A stretch of DNA of 64,000 nt. Source: Rhizobium sp. R635 (GTDB lineage: Bacteria > Pseudomonadota > Alphaproteobacteria > Rhizobiales > Rhizobiaceae). Below, one piece after another: positions 56,605-64,000 of this stretch; positions within the stretch are counted from its first letter, which is position 1; each line of letters opens with the position of its first letter. The DNA lies in NCBI RefSeq assembly GCF_002211285.1, contig NZ_LOKX01000023.1:338618-402617 (forward strand). The letters run 5' to 3'. The notes under the pieces are model-generated. The model searched no databases. It saw only the letters and a list, made by a program, of their open reading frames with translations, and was not told where the DNA came from. The translations under genes and the position numbers were made by a program.

Positions 56605-58113
56605 TTGAAGACGAATGTCGTTGCCCACCGCGATTTTCGCATCGCGACCATTGACGCCAGGCTCTACAGCTCATTTCTCGAGCATCTCGGCAGAGCGATC
56701 TACGGCGGCATCTACGAGCCCGGACACCCCACGGCCGATGAGGATGGCTTCCGCCGCGACGTGCTCGATCTCGTCCGTGAGCTCGATACGCCCTACTGCC
56801 GTTATCCCGGCGGCAATTTCGTCTCGGCCTATAATTGGGAAGACGGCGTCGGCCCGCGTTCGGAGCGCCCGGTTCGCCTCGACCTGGCCTGGCGCACCCG
56901 TGAAGCCAACCAGATCGGCGTCAACGAATTCGTCGACTGGTGCAAGAAGGCCAATACCAAGCCGATGCTCGCCGTCAATCTCGGCTCGCGCGGCCTCGAC
57001 GCCGCCCGCAATTTCCTGGAATATTGCAATCACCCCGGCGGTACCTACTGGTCGGACCTGCGCCGCAAGCACGGCTGGTCCAATCCGCACGATGTCAAAT
57101 TGTGGTGCCTCGGCAACGAGATGGACGGCCCCTGGCAGGTCGGCCATAAATCGGCCTATGAATATGGCCGGCTGGCGGACGAGACGGCGAAGGCGATGCG
57201 CGGCTTCGACAAATCGCTCGAACTCGTGGTCTGCGGCTCGTCCAATTCCGACATGAAGACCTATCCCGATTGGGAGGCCCAAGTCCTCGAACAGTGCTAT
57301 GACAGCGCCGATTACATCTCGCTGCATATGTATTTCGCCAATCGCGAGAAAAACACGCTCAACTACCTCGCTCGCGCGACCAAACTCGACCGCTACATCA
57401 CCACGATCGGCGGGGTGATCGACTACATCAAGGCGAAGAAGCGCTCGAAGAAGACGATCGGCATTTCCTTCGACGAATGGAACGTCTGGTATCACTCCAA
57501 CCAGCAGGACAAGGAGATCCTGGCGCGCGACGAATGGCCGGATGCGCCGCATCTTTTGGAAGACGTCTATAATTTCGAGGACGTACTGCAGGTCGGCGGT
57601 ATCCTGAACACCTTCATCCGCCGCTCCGACCGCGTGCGCATCGCCTGCATCGCCCAGCTCGTCAACGTCATCGCCCCGATCATGACCGAGGACGGCGGGG
57701 CTGCCTGGCGCCAGACGATCTACTATCCCTTCTACTACGCCTCCCGATATGGCCGCGGCACGGCGCTGCAACTCGTTGTCGACGGCCCGACCTATGACAG
57801 CGACGAGGAGAACGAGGTTCCCTATCTCGACGTCTCGGCCGTCCATTCCGAGGATGGCAGGACGCTGACCTTCTTTGCCGTCAACCGTCATCCGGATAGT
57901 GCGCTCGATCTCAACGTGCGGCTGGAAGGGTTTGGTGGCGCCCGCCTGATCGAGCAGGTGGAAATGACCCATGGCGACCTCGAAGCCGTCAACACGGCAC
58001 AGCGGCCGCAAACAGTCGCCCCGGTCACTGTCGAGAGTGCCAATATCGAGGACGGTCGGGTGCGGGCGGCGCTGAAACCGCTGTCCTACAACGTCATCCG
58101 GCTGTCGGTTTGA
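56605..58113 (+). CDS. Alpha-L-arabinofuranosidase, GH51
   Basis: A 502-aa intracellular-type glycosidase that removes terminal alpha-L-arabinofuranosyl residues from arabinans, arabinoxylan fragments or arabinosides. No signal peptide, so it acts on imported oligosaccharides. Catalytic acid/base Glu172 is in CLGNEMDGPW, nucleophile Glu291 in SFDEWNVWY; TPYCRYPGGNFVSAYNWEDG is a GH51 block. Translation starts at TTG 56605 with GGGAGGA upstream. It heads an operon with a dipeptide-type ABC transporter 190 bp downstream. Confidence 0.95.
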   Translation: MKTNVVAHRDFRIATIDARLYSSFLEHLGRAIYGGIYEPGHPTADEDGFRRDVLDLVRELDTPYCRYPGGNFVSAYNWEDGVGPRSERPVRLDLAWRTREANQIGVNEFVDWCKKANTKPMLAVNLGSRGLDAARNFLEYCNHPGGTYWSDLRRKHGWSNPHDVKLWCLGNEMDGPWQVGHKSAYEYGRLADETAKAMRGFDKSLELVVCGSSNSDMKTYPDWEAQVLEQCYDSADYISLHMYFANREKNTLNYLARATKLDRYITTIGGVIDYIKAKKRSKKTIGISFDEWNVWYHSNQQDKEILARDEWPDAPHLLEDVYNFEDVLQVGGILNTFIRRSDRVRIACIAQLVNVIAPIMTEDGGAAWRQTIYYPFYYASRYGRGTALQLVVDGPTYDSDEENEVPYLDVSAVHSEDGRTLTFFAVNRHPDSALDLNVRLEGFGGARLIEQVEMTHGDLEAVNTAQRPQTVAPVTVESANIEDGRVRAALKPLSYNVIRLSV

Positions 58114-58301
58114 CAGCTGCGCCGGGCGCCGATCGGCCCCGGCTGAGGGTATTCGGCTCGACTGCGAGGAGGCAGACGAGCTGGAGGGATGGTTCACTGA
58201 GGCCGGGGCTTGTGAAGCCCTGGTGGCTGCGAACCGACAACCGCGACGTGCCCATGCGTGCCTCAGCGGCCGCCATATCGTCGCTTTCTAGGGAGGAGTT
58301 C

Positions 58302-60206
58302 ATGCAACAGTGGAAGAGGCTCGCATTTGGCGTCGCGCTGGCCGCACTCGGCCTGACAGCGACAGCCAAGGCCGATGACTATACCTCCTTGCCGCGCAAG
58401 GAGACGCTCATCGTCGAAAATCCGGAAGGGACGATCAAGAATCCCGGCTGGTTCAACATCTGGGTCAATGGCGGCGGCGGTGTTTCCACAGGCCTGCAGC
58501 AGCTGACCATGGATACACTCTGGTATATCGACCCCGAACAGGGGCTTGGCGGCGCGGCCTGGGACAATTCGCTCGCCGCCGACAAGCCGCAATATAATGC
58601 TGACTTCACCGAGATGACCGTGAAACTGCGCAAGGGGCTCTTCTGGAGCGACGGCGTGGAATTCACCGCCGATGACGTCGTCTATACCGTCAAGACGCAG
58701 ATGGATCACCCCGGCATGATCTGGAGTGCGGCCTTCTCGGTGCAGGTGGCAAGTGTCGAAGCGACCGATCCCCAAACCGTGGTGTTCAAGCTGAAGAAGC
58801 CGAATTCGCGCTTCCACGCCATCTTCACCGTGCGCTGGAACGGCGCCTGGATCATGCCCAAGCACGTGTTCGAAAAGGTGGCCGATCCGCTTCGCTACGA
58901 TTTCGCCAATCCCGTCTCGCTCGGCGCCTATAAGCTGAAATCCTACGATCCGCAGGGCAAATGGTATACCTGGGAGAAGCGCGACGACTGGCAGCGGACC
59001 TCGCTTGCCCGCTTCGGCGAGCCGGCCCCGAAATATGTGACCTATACCGATCCCGGCCCGCCGGATAAGCGCACGATCGCCCAGCTCGAGCACAATCTCG
59101 ATATCATTCACGACAATACGCCGGAGGGCATGTTCACCCTCAAGGAGAAGTCGAAGACCATCGACACCTGGTTCCCGGGCTTCCCCTTCGCCCATCCGGA
59201 CCCGACGCTGCCGGCTGTCATCTTCAACAACCAGAATCCGCCGTTCGACAATGCCGACGTGCGCTGGGCGCTGGCTCTGCTGATCGACATCAAGGCCGTC
59301 GACATGGCGAGCTACCGCGGGGCGGCGACGCTCTCGGCGCTCGGCGTGCCGCCGACGGCGGTCGCCATGAAAGACTATCAGGCGCCGATGCAGGACTGGC
59401 TGAAGGATTTCGAGATCGATACCGGCAAGAGCAAGATCAAGCCCTATGATCCCACGATCGGCCAGCAGATCGCCGATATCCTGCGCAAGCAGCCGAAGTT
59501 CAAGGACCAGATCCCGACCGACCCGCAGGCGATCAGCGACGCCTTCGGCTACGGCTGGTGGAAACCGGACCCGAAAGCGGCCGGCGAACTTCTGGAAAAG
59601 GCAGGCTTCAAGAAATCCGGCGGCAAATGGCTGACCCCTGATGGACAGCCCTTCAAGATCCGCATGACGGTGGAGGGCGACACACGCTCCGTCTTCACCC
59701 GGGCCGGCACGCTGATCGCGCAGCAATGGGCAGCCTTCGGCATCGACGCCAAGGCGGTGCCGGCCACCAGCCTCTGGCAGGTGGCGCTGCAGCCCGGCGA
59801 TTTCCAGGTGGCGATTGCCTGGAGCGTCGAGACCTGGGGCGGCGATCCCGATCTCTCCTTCTTCCTCGACAGCTGGCATTCCCAGTTCGTGGCGAAGAAG
59901 GGTGAGGTTCAGCCGCCGCGCAACTGGCAGCGCTGGTCCAATCCGGAGCTCGACAAGATCATCGAGAGCATCCGCGGCATCAGCGCCGACGATCCCAAGG
60001 GCATCGAGCTCGGCAAGGATTATCTGAAGCTCGTCGCCCGCGAAATGCCGACGATCCCGCTGATGTCCTATAACGTCTTCACCTCGATGGATACGACCTA
60101 CTGGACCGGTTATCCCACCATCAAGGACCCCTATACCGATCCGGTGCCGAACTGGGCGAACTCCAGGCTCATGATGGTCAAGCTCAAGCCGGCTCAACCG
60201 AAATAA
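58302..60206 (+). CDS. Family 5 substrate-binding protein of oligosaccharide/peptide-type ABC importer
   Basis: A 634-aa periplasmic receptor of the DppA/OppA family (SBP_bac_5) with a 24-residue signal ending AKA. Family blocks are LRKGLFWSDGVEFTADDVVY and VRWALALLIDIKAVD. It is larger than most peptide receptors (about 530 aa), as is usual for members that bind plant oligosaccharides. Linked to GH51, so an arabinose-containing oligosaccharide is the likely ligand (inference). The ATG at 58302 follows GGGAGGAG; the 188 bp before it hold no gene. Confidence 0.88.
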   Translation: MQQWKRLAFGVALAALGLTATAKADDYTSLPRKETLIVENPEGTIKNPGWFNIWVNGGGGVSTGLQQLTMDTLWYIDPEQGLGGAAWDNSLAADKPQYNADFTEMTVKLRKGLFWSDGVEFTADDVVYTVKTQMDHPGMIWSAAFSVQVASVEATDPQTVVFKLKKPNSRFHAIFTVRWNGAWIMPKHVFEKVADPLRYDFANPVSLGAYKLKSYDPQGKWYTWEKRDDWQRTSLARFGEPAPKYVTYTDPGPPDKRTIAQLEHNLDIIHDNTPEGMFTLKEKSKTIDTWFPGFPFAHPDPTLPAVIFNNQNPPFDNADVRWALALLIDIKAVDMASYRGAATLSALGVPPTAVAMKDYQAPMQDWLKDFEIDTGKSKIKPYDPTIGQQIADILRKQPKFKDQIPTDPQAISDAFGYGWWKPDPKAAGELLEKAGFKKSGGKWLTPDGQPFKIRMTVEGDTRSVFTRAGTLIAQQWAAFGIDAKAVPATSLWQVALQPGDFQVAIAWSVETWGGDPDLSFFLDSWHSQFVAKKGEVQPPRNWQRWSNPELDKIIESIRGISADDPKGIELGKDYLKLVAREMPTIPLMSYNVFTSMDTTYWTGYPTIKDPYTDPVPNWANSRLMMVKLKPAQPK

Positions 60207-60323
60207 TCCTCCCAACGCCGGCGCGTGAGCCATCGCGCCGGCCCCCTATCGACGGGCATGGGGCCCAACCACCCGTGCTCGTCGATCCTTTCCAGAAGGG
60301 AACCAGAGAGGAACCACTGCCTT

Positions 60324-61328
60324 ATGACGTCCTATCTGATCTTTGTGCTGAAGCGGTTTGGTCAGTTTCTGCTCGTCGTCTTTCTCGGCGTGACGATCAC
60401 CTTCTTCGTCACCCACCTGACCCCGATCGATCCGGTCGAAGAAAGCATAGGCGCCATCACCCAGATGGGTCAGTCCGATCCGAATGCGATCGAGCTGATG
60501 CGCCAGTCGCTGCGCGAGCTTTACGGCCTCGACGGCTCGATCTGGCAGCAATATCTGCATTTCTGGCTGCGGCTGATGACGGGCGATCTCGGCCCTTCGC
60601 TCTCGGCCTTTCCGACACCTGTATCCACCATCATCCTGCGGTCGCTCCCCTGGACGATCGGGCTGATGACGGTCGCGACGCTGATCACCTTCGTGCTCGG
60701 CAATGCGATCGGCGCGCTCGCCGGCTATTACCGCAAGAACATGGTGCTGAAGGGCGTCAGCCTCGTTTTCATCGCGCTGCTGCCCATTCCCTATTATATC
60801 CTGGCCTTCGTGCTTCTCATCGTCTTCGGCTATCTCTGGCCGGTGCTGCCGATCAATGGCGGCTATGAGATGAACGCCAATCTCGACCTCTCCTTCTCGC
60901 TGGTGCTCGATATCCTCGAACACTCCATCCTGCCCGCCCTGTCGCTGATCCTTGTCGGCGCCGGCAGCTGGCTGATCGGCATGCGGGCGCTGGTCTCCAA
61001 CATCATCACCGACGATTACGTCGTCTTCGCCGAGCTCGGCGGTGTGCCGAAGCGAAAGATCCTGCGCTCCTACATCGCCCGCAACGCCATGGTGCCGCAA
61101 TTCACCGGGCTTGCCATGTCGCTCGGCGCGATCTTCAACGGCACCGTCATCACCGAAATCGTCTTCGGCTATCCCGGCATCGGCAACCTTTTGATTTCGG
61201 CGGTGCATGCCGGCGATTACAGCCTGGTGCTCGGCCTCAGCGCCTTGTCGATCGTCGGCGTCGCCGCCGCCGTCTTCATCATCGACATTCTGAGCCCGCT
61301 GATCGATCCGCGCATCAAGGTGGAATAG
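60324..61328 (+). CDS. ABC permease, DppB family
   Basis: A 334-aa inner-membrane permease with the N-terminal span (FVLKRFGQFLLVVFLGVTIT), the ELGGVPKRKILRSYIARNAMV EAA-type region and FGYPGIGNLL ending, all DppB/OppB family. ATG 60324 follows AGAGAGGAA. It lies 3 bp before the second permease gene. Confidence 0.93.
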   Translation: MTSYLIFVLKRFGQFLLVVFLGVTITFFVTHLTPIDPVEESIGAITQMGQSDPNAIELMRQSLRELYGLDGSIWQQYLHFWLRLMTGDLGPSLSAFPTPVSTIILRSLPWTIGLMTVATLITFVLGNAIGALAGYYRKNMVLKGVSLVFIALLPIPYYILAFVLLIVFGYLWPVLPINGGYEMNANLDLSFSLVLDILEHSILPALSLILVGAGSWLIGMRALVSNIITDDYVVFAELGGVPKRKILRSYIARNAMVPQFTGLAMSLGAIFNGTVITEIVFGYPGIGNLLISAVHAGDYSLVLGLSALSIVGVAAAVFIIDILSPLIDPRIKVE

Positions 61329-61331
61329 AAC

Positions 61332-62189
61332 ATGTTTACGATCGTCCGCGACCTCGCGCGCCAGAACCTGGAATTCCTCTGCGGCCTGCTGCTCTTTGCC
61401 GTCATCGTCGGCCTGATCATCATGTCCTATTTCTCGCCCTACGGCGCGACGGACATCTATCTCCTGCCGCCCGACATGCCGCCGGACGGCGAATATTGGC
61501 TCGGCACGACATCGCGCGGCCAGGACGTGTTCTGGCAGCTGACGACGGCGCTGCGCAACACGCTGTTCTTCGGCATCGGCGTCGCCTTTCTCTCGCGCAT
61601 CATCTCGCTGGTCGTCGGCCTGGTCGCCGGTTATGCCGGCGGCGCGGTCGACCGGGTGCTGATGGCGATCAACGACAGCGTCATGGTCATCCCGCAATTT
61701 CCGCTGCTGATCCTCTTCTATTTCGTGCTGAAGGACAGCATGACCTGGACGGTGCTGATCGTCATCATGGCCTCACTCGGCTGGTCCTATGATGCACGCC
61801 TCATCCGCTCCGTGGCGATCGGCCTGAAGACCCGGCCCTTCACCACCCAGAGCGTCTATTCCGGCATGACGACGCGCAAGATCCTGGTGGAGGAGCACCT
61901 GCCCTATGTGTTGCCGATCGTCTTCGCCACGACGATGAACAACATGATCTGGTCGATCGGCATGGAGATCACCCTCTCGGTGCTCGGCTTCACCGATATC
62001 GAGACGCCGACCATGGGCATGATGATCTACTGGGCCAATGCGCATTCGGCGCTGATCTCGGGAACATGGTGGTGGGTGGCCGCCCCCGTCGCGGCCATCG
62101 TCATTCTCTTCCTGGCGCTCTTCCTGCTCTCCATGTCGATGAACGAATACAATGATCCGCGCAGCCGGCTGAACCGGATGGGAAGTTAG
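61332..62189 (+). CDS. ABC permease, DppC family
   Basis: A 285-aa permease. The LGTTSRGQDVFWQLTTALRN segment and the EEHLPYVLPIVFATTMNNM EAA-type region are DppC/OppC marks. Begins 3 bp after the DppB-like gene and ends 1 bp before the first ATPase gene; clearly one transcript. Confidence 0.93.
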   Translation: MFTIVRDLARQNLEFLCGLLLFAVIVGLIIMSYFSPYGATDIYLLPPDMPPDGEYWLGTTSRGQDVFWQLTTALRNTLFFGIGVAFLSRIISLVVGLVAGYAGGAVDRVLMAINDSVMVIPQFPLLILFYFVLKDSMTWTVLIVIMASLGWSYDARLIRSVAIGLKTRPFTTQSVYSGMTTRKILVEEHLPYVLPIVFATTMNNMIWSIGMEITLSVLGFTDIETPTMGMMIYWANAHSALISGTWWWVAAPVAAIVILFLALFLLSMSMNEYNDPRSRLNRMGS

Positions 62190-62190
62190 C

Positions 62191-63180
62191 ATGGAGAATT
62201 TGGTCGAAATCCAGAACCTGAAGGCCTATTACCGCGCCTTCCTCTACGGCGTCGATCGCGAGGTGCGGGCCGTCGACGATATCAGCCTGACGATCGGCCG
62301 CGGCGAGGTCTATGGCGTTGCCGGTGAATCGAGCAGCGGCAAGACGACGCTGATCAAAACAATCGCCGGCGCCATCCGGCCACCGCTGAGGGTCGTCTCG
62401 GGCAACGTCAAATTCCATTTCGGCGGCGGCACGCAAGATATCTACGCGATGACGCCGGATGAGCGCATGGCGCTGCGCTGGAAGCATCTCTCCTATATCA
62501 TGCAGGGCTCGATGAACGTGCTCAATCCGGTGCGCCGGATTCGCCACTCCTTCACCGATTTCGCCTTCCGCCACATGAAGGTCAGCAAGGCTATCTTCTT
62601 CGAAAAGGTCGCCGCCCACCTGCAGCGGCTGAAGCTCGATCCGCATCTGCTCGATGCCTATCCGCACGAACTCTCCGGCGGCATGCGCCAGCGCATGACC
62701 ATCGCGCTCGCCACCATCCTGACGCCGGAGTTCATCATCGCCGACGAGCCGACGACCGCGCTCGACGTCATCGTGCAGCGCGACGTCTTGTCGATGATCC
62801 GCGATATCCAGCGCGAGATGGGCTCGTCCTTCCTCTTCGTCACCCATGACATGGGCGTGCATGCGACCGTCTCCGACCGCATCGGCATCGTCTATGCCGG
62901 GCGTCTCGTCGAGGAGGCGCCGACGGCCAAGCTCTTCAGCATGCCGCTCCACCCCTATACGCAGCACCTCGTCGGCAGCCTGCCGAAGATCGGCGACCCC
63001 ACGACGCGGCCTTCGCTGGAGGGGCGCCCGCCGAACCTCGCCATGCCGCCGGAAGGCTGCCGGTTTCACCCGCGCTGTCCCAAGCGCATGGAGATTTGCT
63101 CACAAAAGGTTCCGCCCTTGGTCACCGTTGCGCCGGAGCGGCGGGTGGCGTGTTTCGCGGTTACGGGGGATCAGGTTTGA
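62191..63180 (+). CDS. ABC ATP-binding protein, DppD family
   Basis: A 329-aa ATPase. The Walker A is GESSSGKTTLI, the signature LSGGMRQRMTIALA, Walker B EFIIADEPTTALDV. The C-terminal oligopeptide extension GCRFHPRCPKRMEICSQ with its Fe-S-type cysteines is typical of DppD/OppD. It overlaps the second ATPase gene by 4 bases. Confidence 0.94.
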   Translation: MENLVEIQNLKAYYRAFLYGVDREVRAVDDISLTIGRGEVYGVAGESSSGKTTLIKTIAGAIRPPLRVVSGNVKFHFGGGTQDIYAMTPDERMALRWKHLSYIMQGSMNVLNPVRRIRHSFTDFAFRHMKVSKAIFFEKVAAHLQRLKLDPHLLDAYPHELSGGMRQRMTIALATILTPEFIIADEPTTALDVIVQRDVLSMIRDIQREMGSSFLFVTHDMGVHATVSDRIGIVYAGRLVEEAPTAKLFSMPLHPYTQHLVGSLPKIGDPTTRPSLEGRPPNLAMPPEGCRFHPRCPKRMEICSQKVPPLVTVAPERRVACFAVTGDQV

Positions 63181-63989
63181 CGGCTCTTCTCAGCCTCTCG
63201 CATGTCACGAAAATCTACCGCCAGGGCGGCATGCTCGGCCGGCGGCTGATCACCGCCGTCAAGGATGTCAGCTTCGAACTCGGCGAGGAGCCGGAGATCC
63301 TCTCGATCGTCGGCGAATCCGGCTCGGGCAAATCGACGGTCGCGGCAATGATCCTCGGCCAGACCGAGCCGACGCAAGGCGAGCTGCAATTCGCCGGCAA
63401 GACCGTCGCGATCCACAGCCGCGCCGAACGCAAGGCCTTCATGAAGGAGGTGCAGCCGGTGCTGCAAAACCCCTTCGAAGCCTTCAACCCGCTGAAGCGC
63501 GTCGACCGCTATCTCTTCGAAACCGCCCGCAATTTTTCCGCTGACGGCAAACGGCCGGACCGGCAGCAGGCCGAAAAGATGGCCGACACCGCCCTCCACC
63601 ACGTCGGCCTGACGCTCGAAGAGGTAAAAGGCCGCTTTCCCCACGAACTCTCCGGCGGCCAACTCCAACGCGTCGCCATAGCCCGCGCACTGATCCCCCA
63701 ACCGCGCCTGCTGGTGGCCGACGAACCCGTCTCCATGGTCGACGCGTCGCTCCGCATGGCGATCGTCAACCTCTTCGGGCGGCTCAAAAACGAGCTGGGG
63801 CTCTCGATCATCTACATCACCCATGATCTGGCGACGGCTTATTACGTCAGCGACAATATCATCATCATGCGCAAGGGGGAGATCGTCGAGCGCGGGCGGG
63901 CGCGGGCGGTGTTGGACGATCCGCAGCATGAATATTCAAGAGCGCTGAAGGATGCGGTGTTGGCGGCGGATTTTGGTGCGGTGGGGTGA
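63177..63989 (+). CDS. ABC ATP-binding protein, DppF family
   Basis: A 270-aa ATPase, partner of the DppD-like protein. Walker A GESGSGKSTVAAMIL, signature ELSGGQLQRVAIARAL, Walker B LLVADEPVSMVDA. It lacks the usual C-terminal OppF cysteine extension, ending soon after HEYSRALKDAV. The start is TTG 63177 overlapping the upstream stop (TTGA) with a GGGGGATCAGG ribosome site; open frame further upstream is only the dppD-like overlap. The window ends 11 bp after it. Confidence 0.9.
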   Translation: MTALLSLSHVTKIYRQGGMLGRRLITAVKDVSFELGEEPEILSIVGESGSGKSTVAAMILGQTEPTQGELQFAGKTVAIHSRAERKAFMKEVQPVLQNPFEAFNPLKRVDRYLFETARNFSADGKRPDRQQAEKMADTALHHVGLTLEEVKGRFPHELSGGQLQRVAIARALIPQPRLLVADEPVSMVDASLRMAIVNLFGRLKNELGLSIIYITHDLATAYYVSDNIIIMRKGEIVERGRARAVLDDPQHEYSRALKDAVLAADFGAVG

Positions 63990-64000
63990 GTGGTGTGGGA

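Overview
The window reads as a chromosomal or chromid segment of a Rhizobium-type alphaproteobacterium, closest in feel to the R. leguminosarum/R. etli group. The evidence is high GC, dense genes with ATGA-type stop/start overlaps, a RopA-type porin, many ABC uptake systems, a beta-ketoadipate operon with an IclR regulator, and multi-hairpin intergenic palindromes of the kind scattered through rhizobial genomes. No rRNA, tRNA, CRISPR array or intact insertion sequence was seen. The species placement is inference.

Layout. 0-3 kb: a branched-chain amino acid/amide-type ABC operon on the minus strand, cut by the left edge, with a divergent LysR gene. 4-10.2 kb: cupin, glutaryl-CoA dehydrogenase, a membrane protein/flavin disulfide reductase/DedA group, xylitol dehydrogenase and a CopC-like protein. 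10.4-19.2 kb: a complete high-affinity K+ locus, kdpFABC-kdpDE, with an extra 27-aa membrane peptide gene before kdpF, a palindromic element between kdpC and kdpD, and an EIIA-Ntr paralogue after kdpE. 19.3-25.5 kb: porin, the sulfate transporter sbp-cysTWA, and a SleB-type lipoprotein hydrolase. 25.5-33.1 kb: peptidase T, then a GntR/PLP-enzyme/CUT1 sugar ABC operon.

33.3-43.5 kb holds envelope and DNA-metabolism genes: an EEP-family phosphohydrolase, cardiolipin synthase, a UdgX-type uracil-DNA glycosylase, several small charged proteins, a GST, a stand-alone LigD-type polymerase domain overlapping topoisomerase IB, and glgX. 43.6-50.1 kb: SDR, MFS transporter, acetyltransferase and pcaIJF with divergent pcaR. 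50.1-53.2 kb: an AcpA-type phosphoesterase and a di-heme peroxidase, divergent around a Pho-box-like site.

53.2-55.4 kb is the oddest stretch. It is A/T-richer and carries, on the minus strand, a run of small broken genes: an unrecognised fragment, an Imm53-like immunity protein, an ankyrin-repeat pseudogene, another fragment, and an intact protein of unknown family. I read it as a decaying orphan immunity array of a polymorphic-toxin system with no toxin gene in view. 55.4-64 kb is an arabinoside module: an ArsR-like regulator with a large C-terminal sensor-like domain, a GH51 arabinofuranosidase, and a complete dipeptide-type ABC transporter that probably imports arabinose-containing oligosaccharides.
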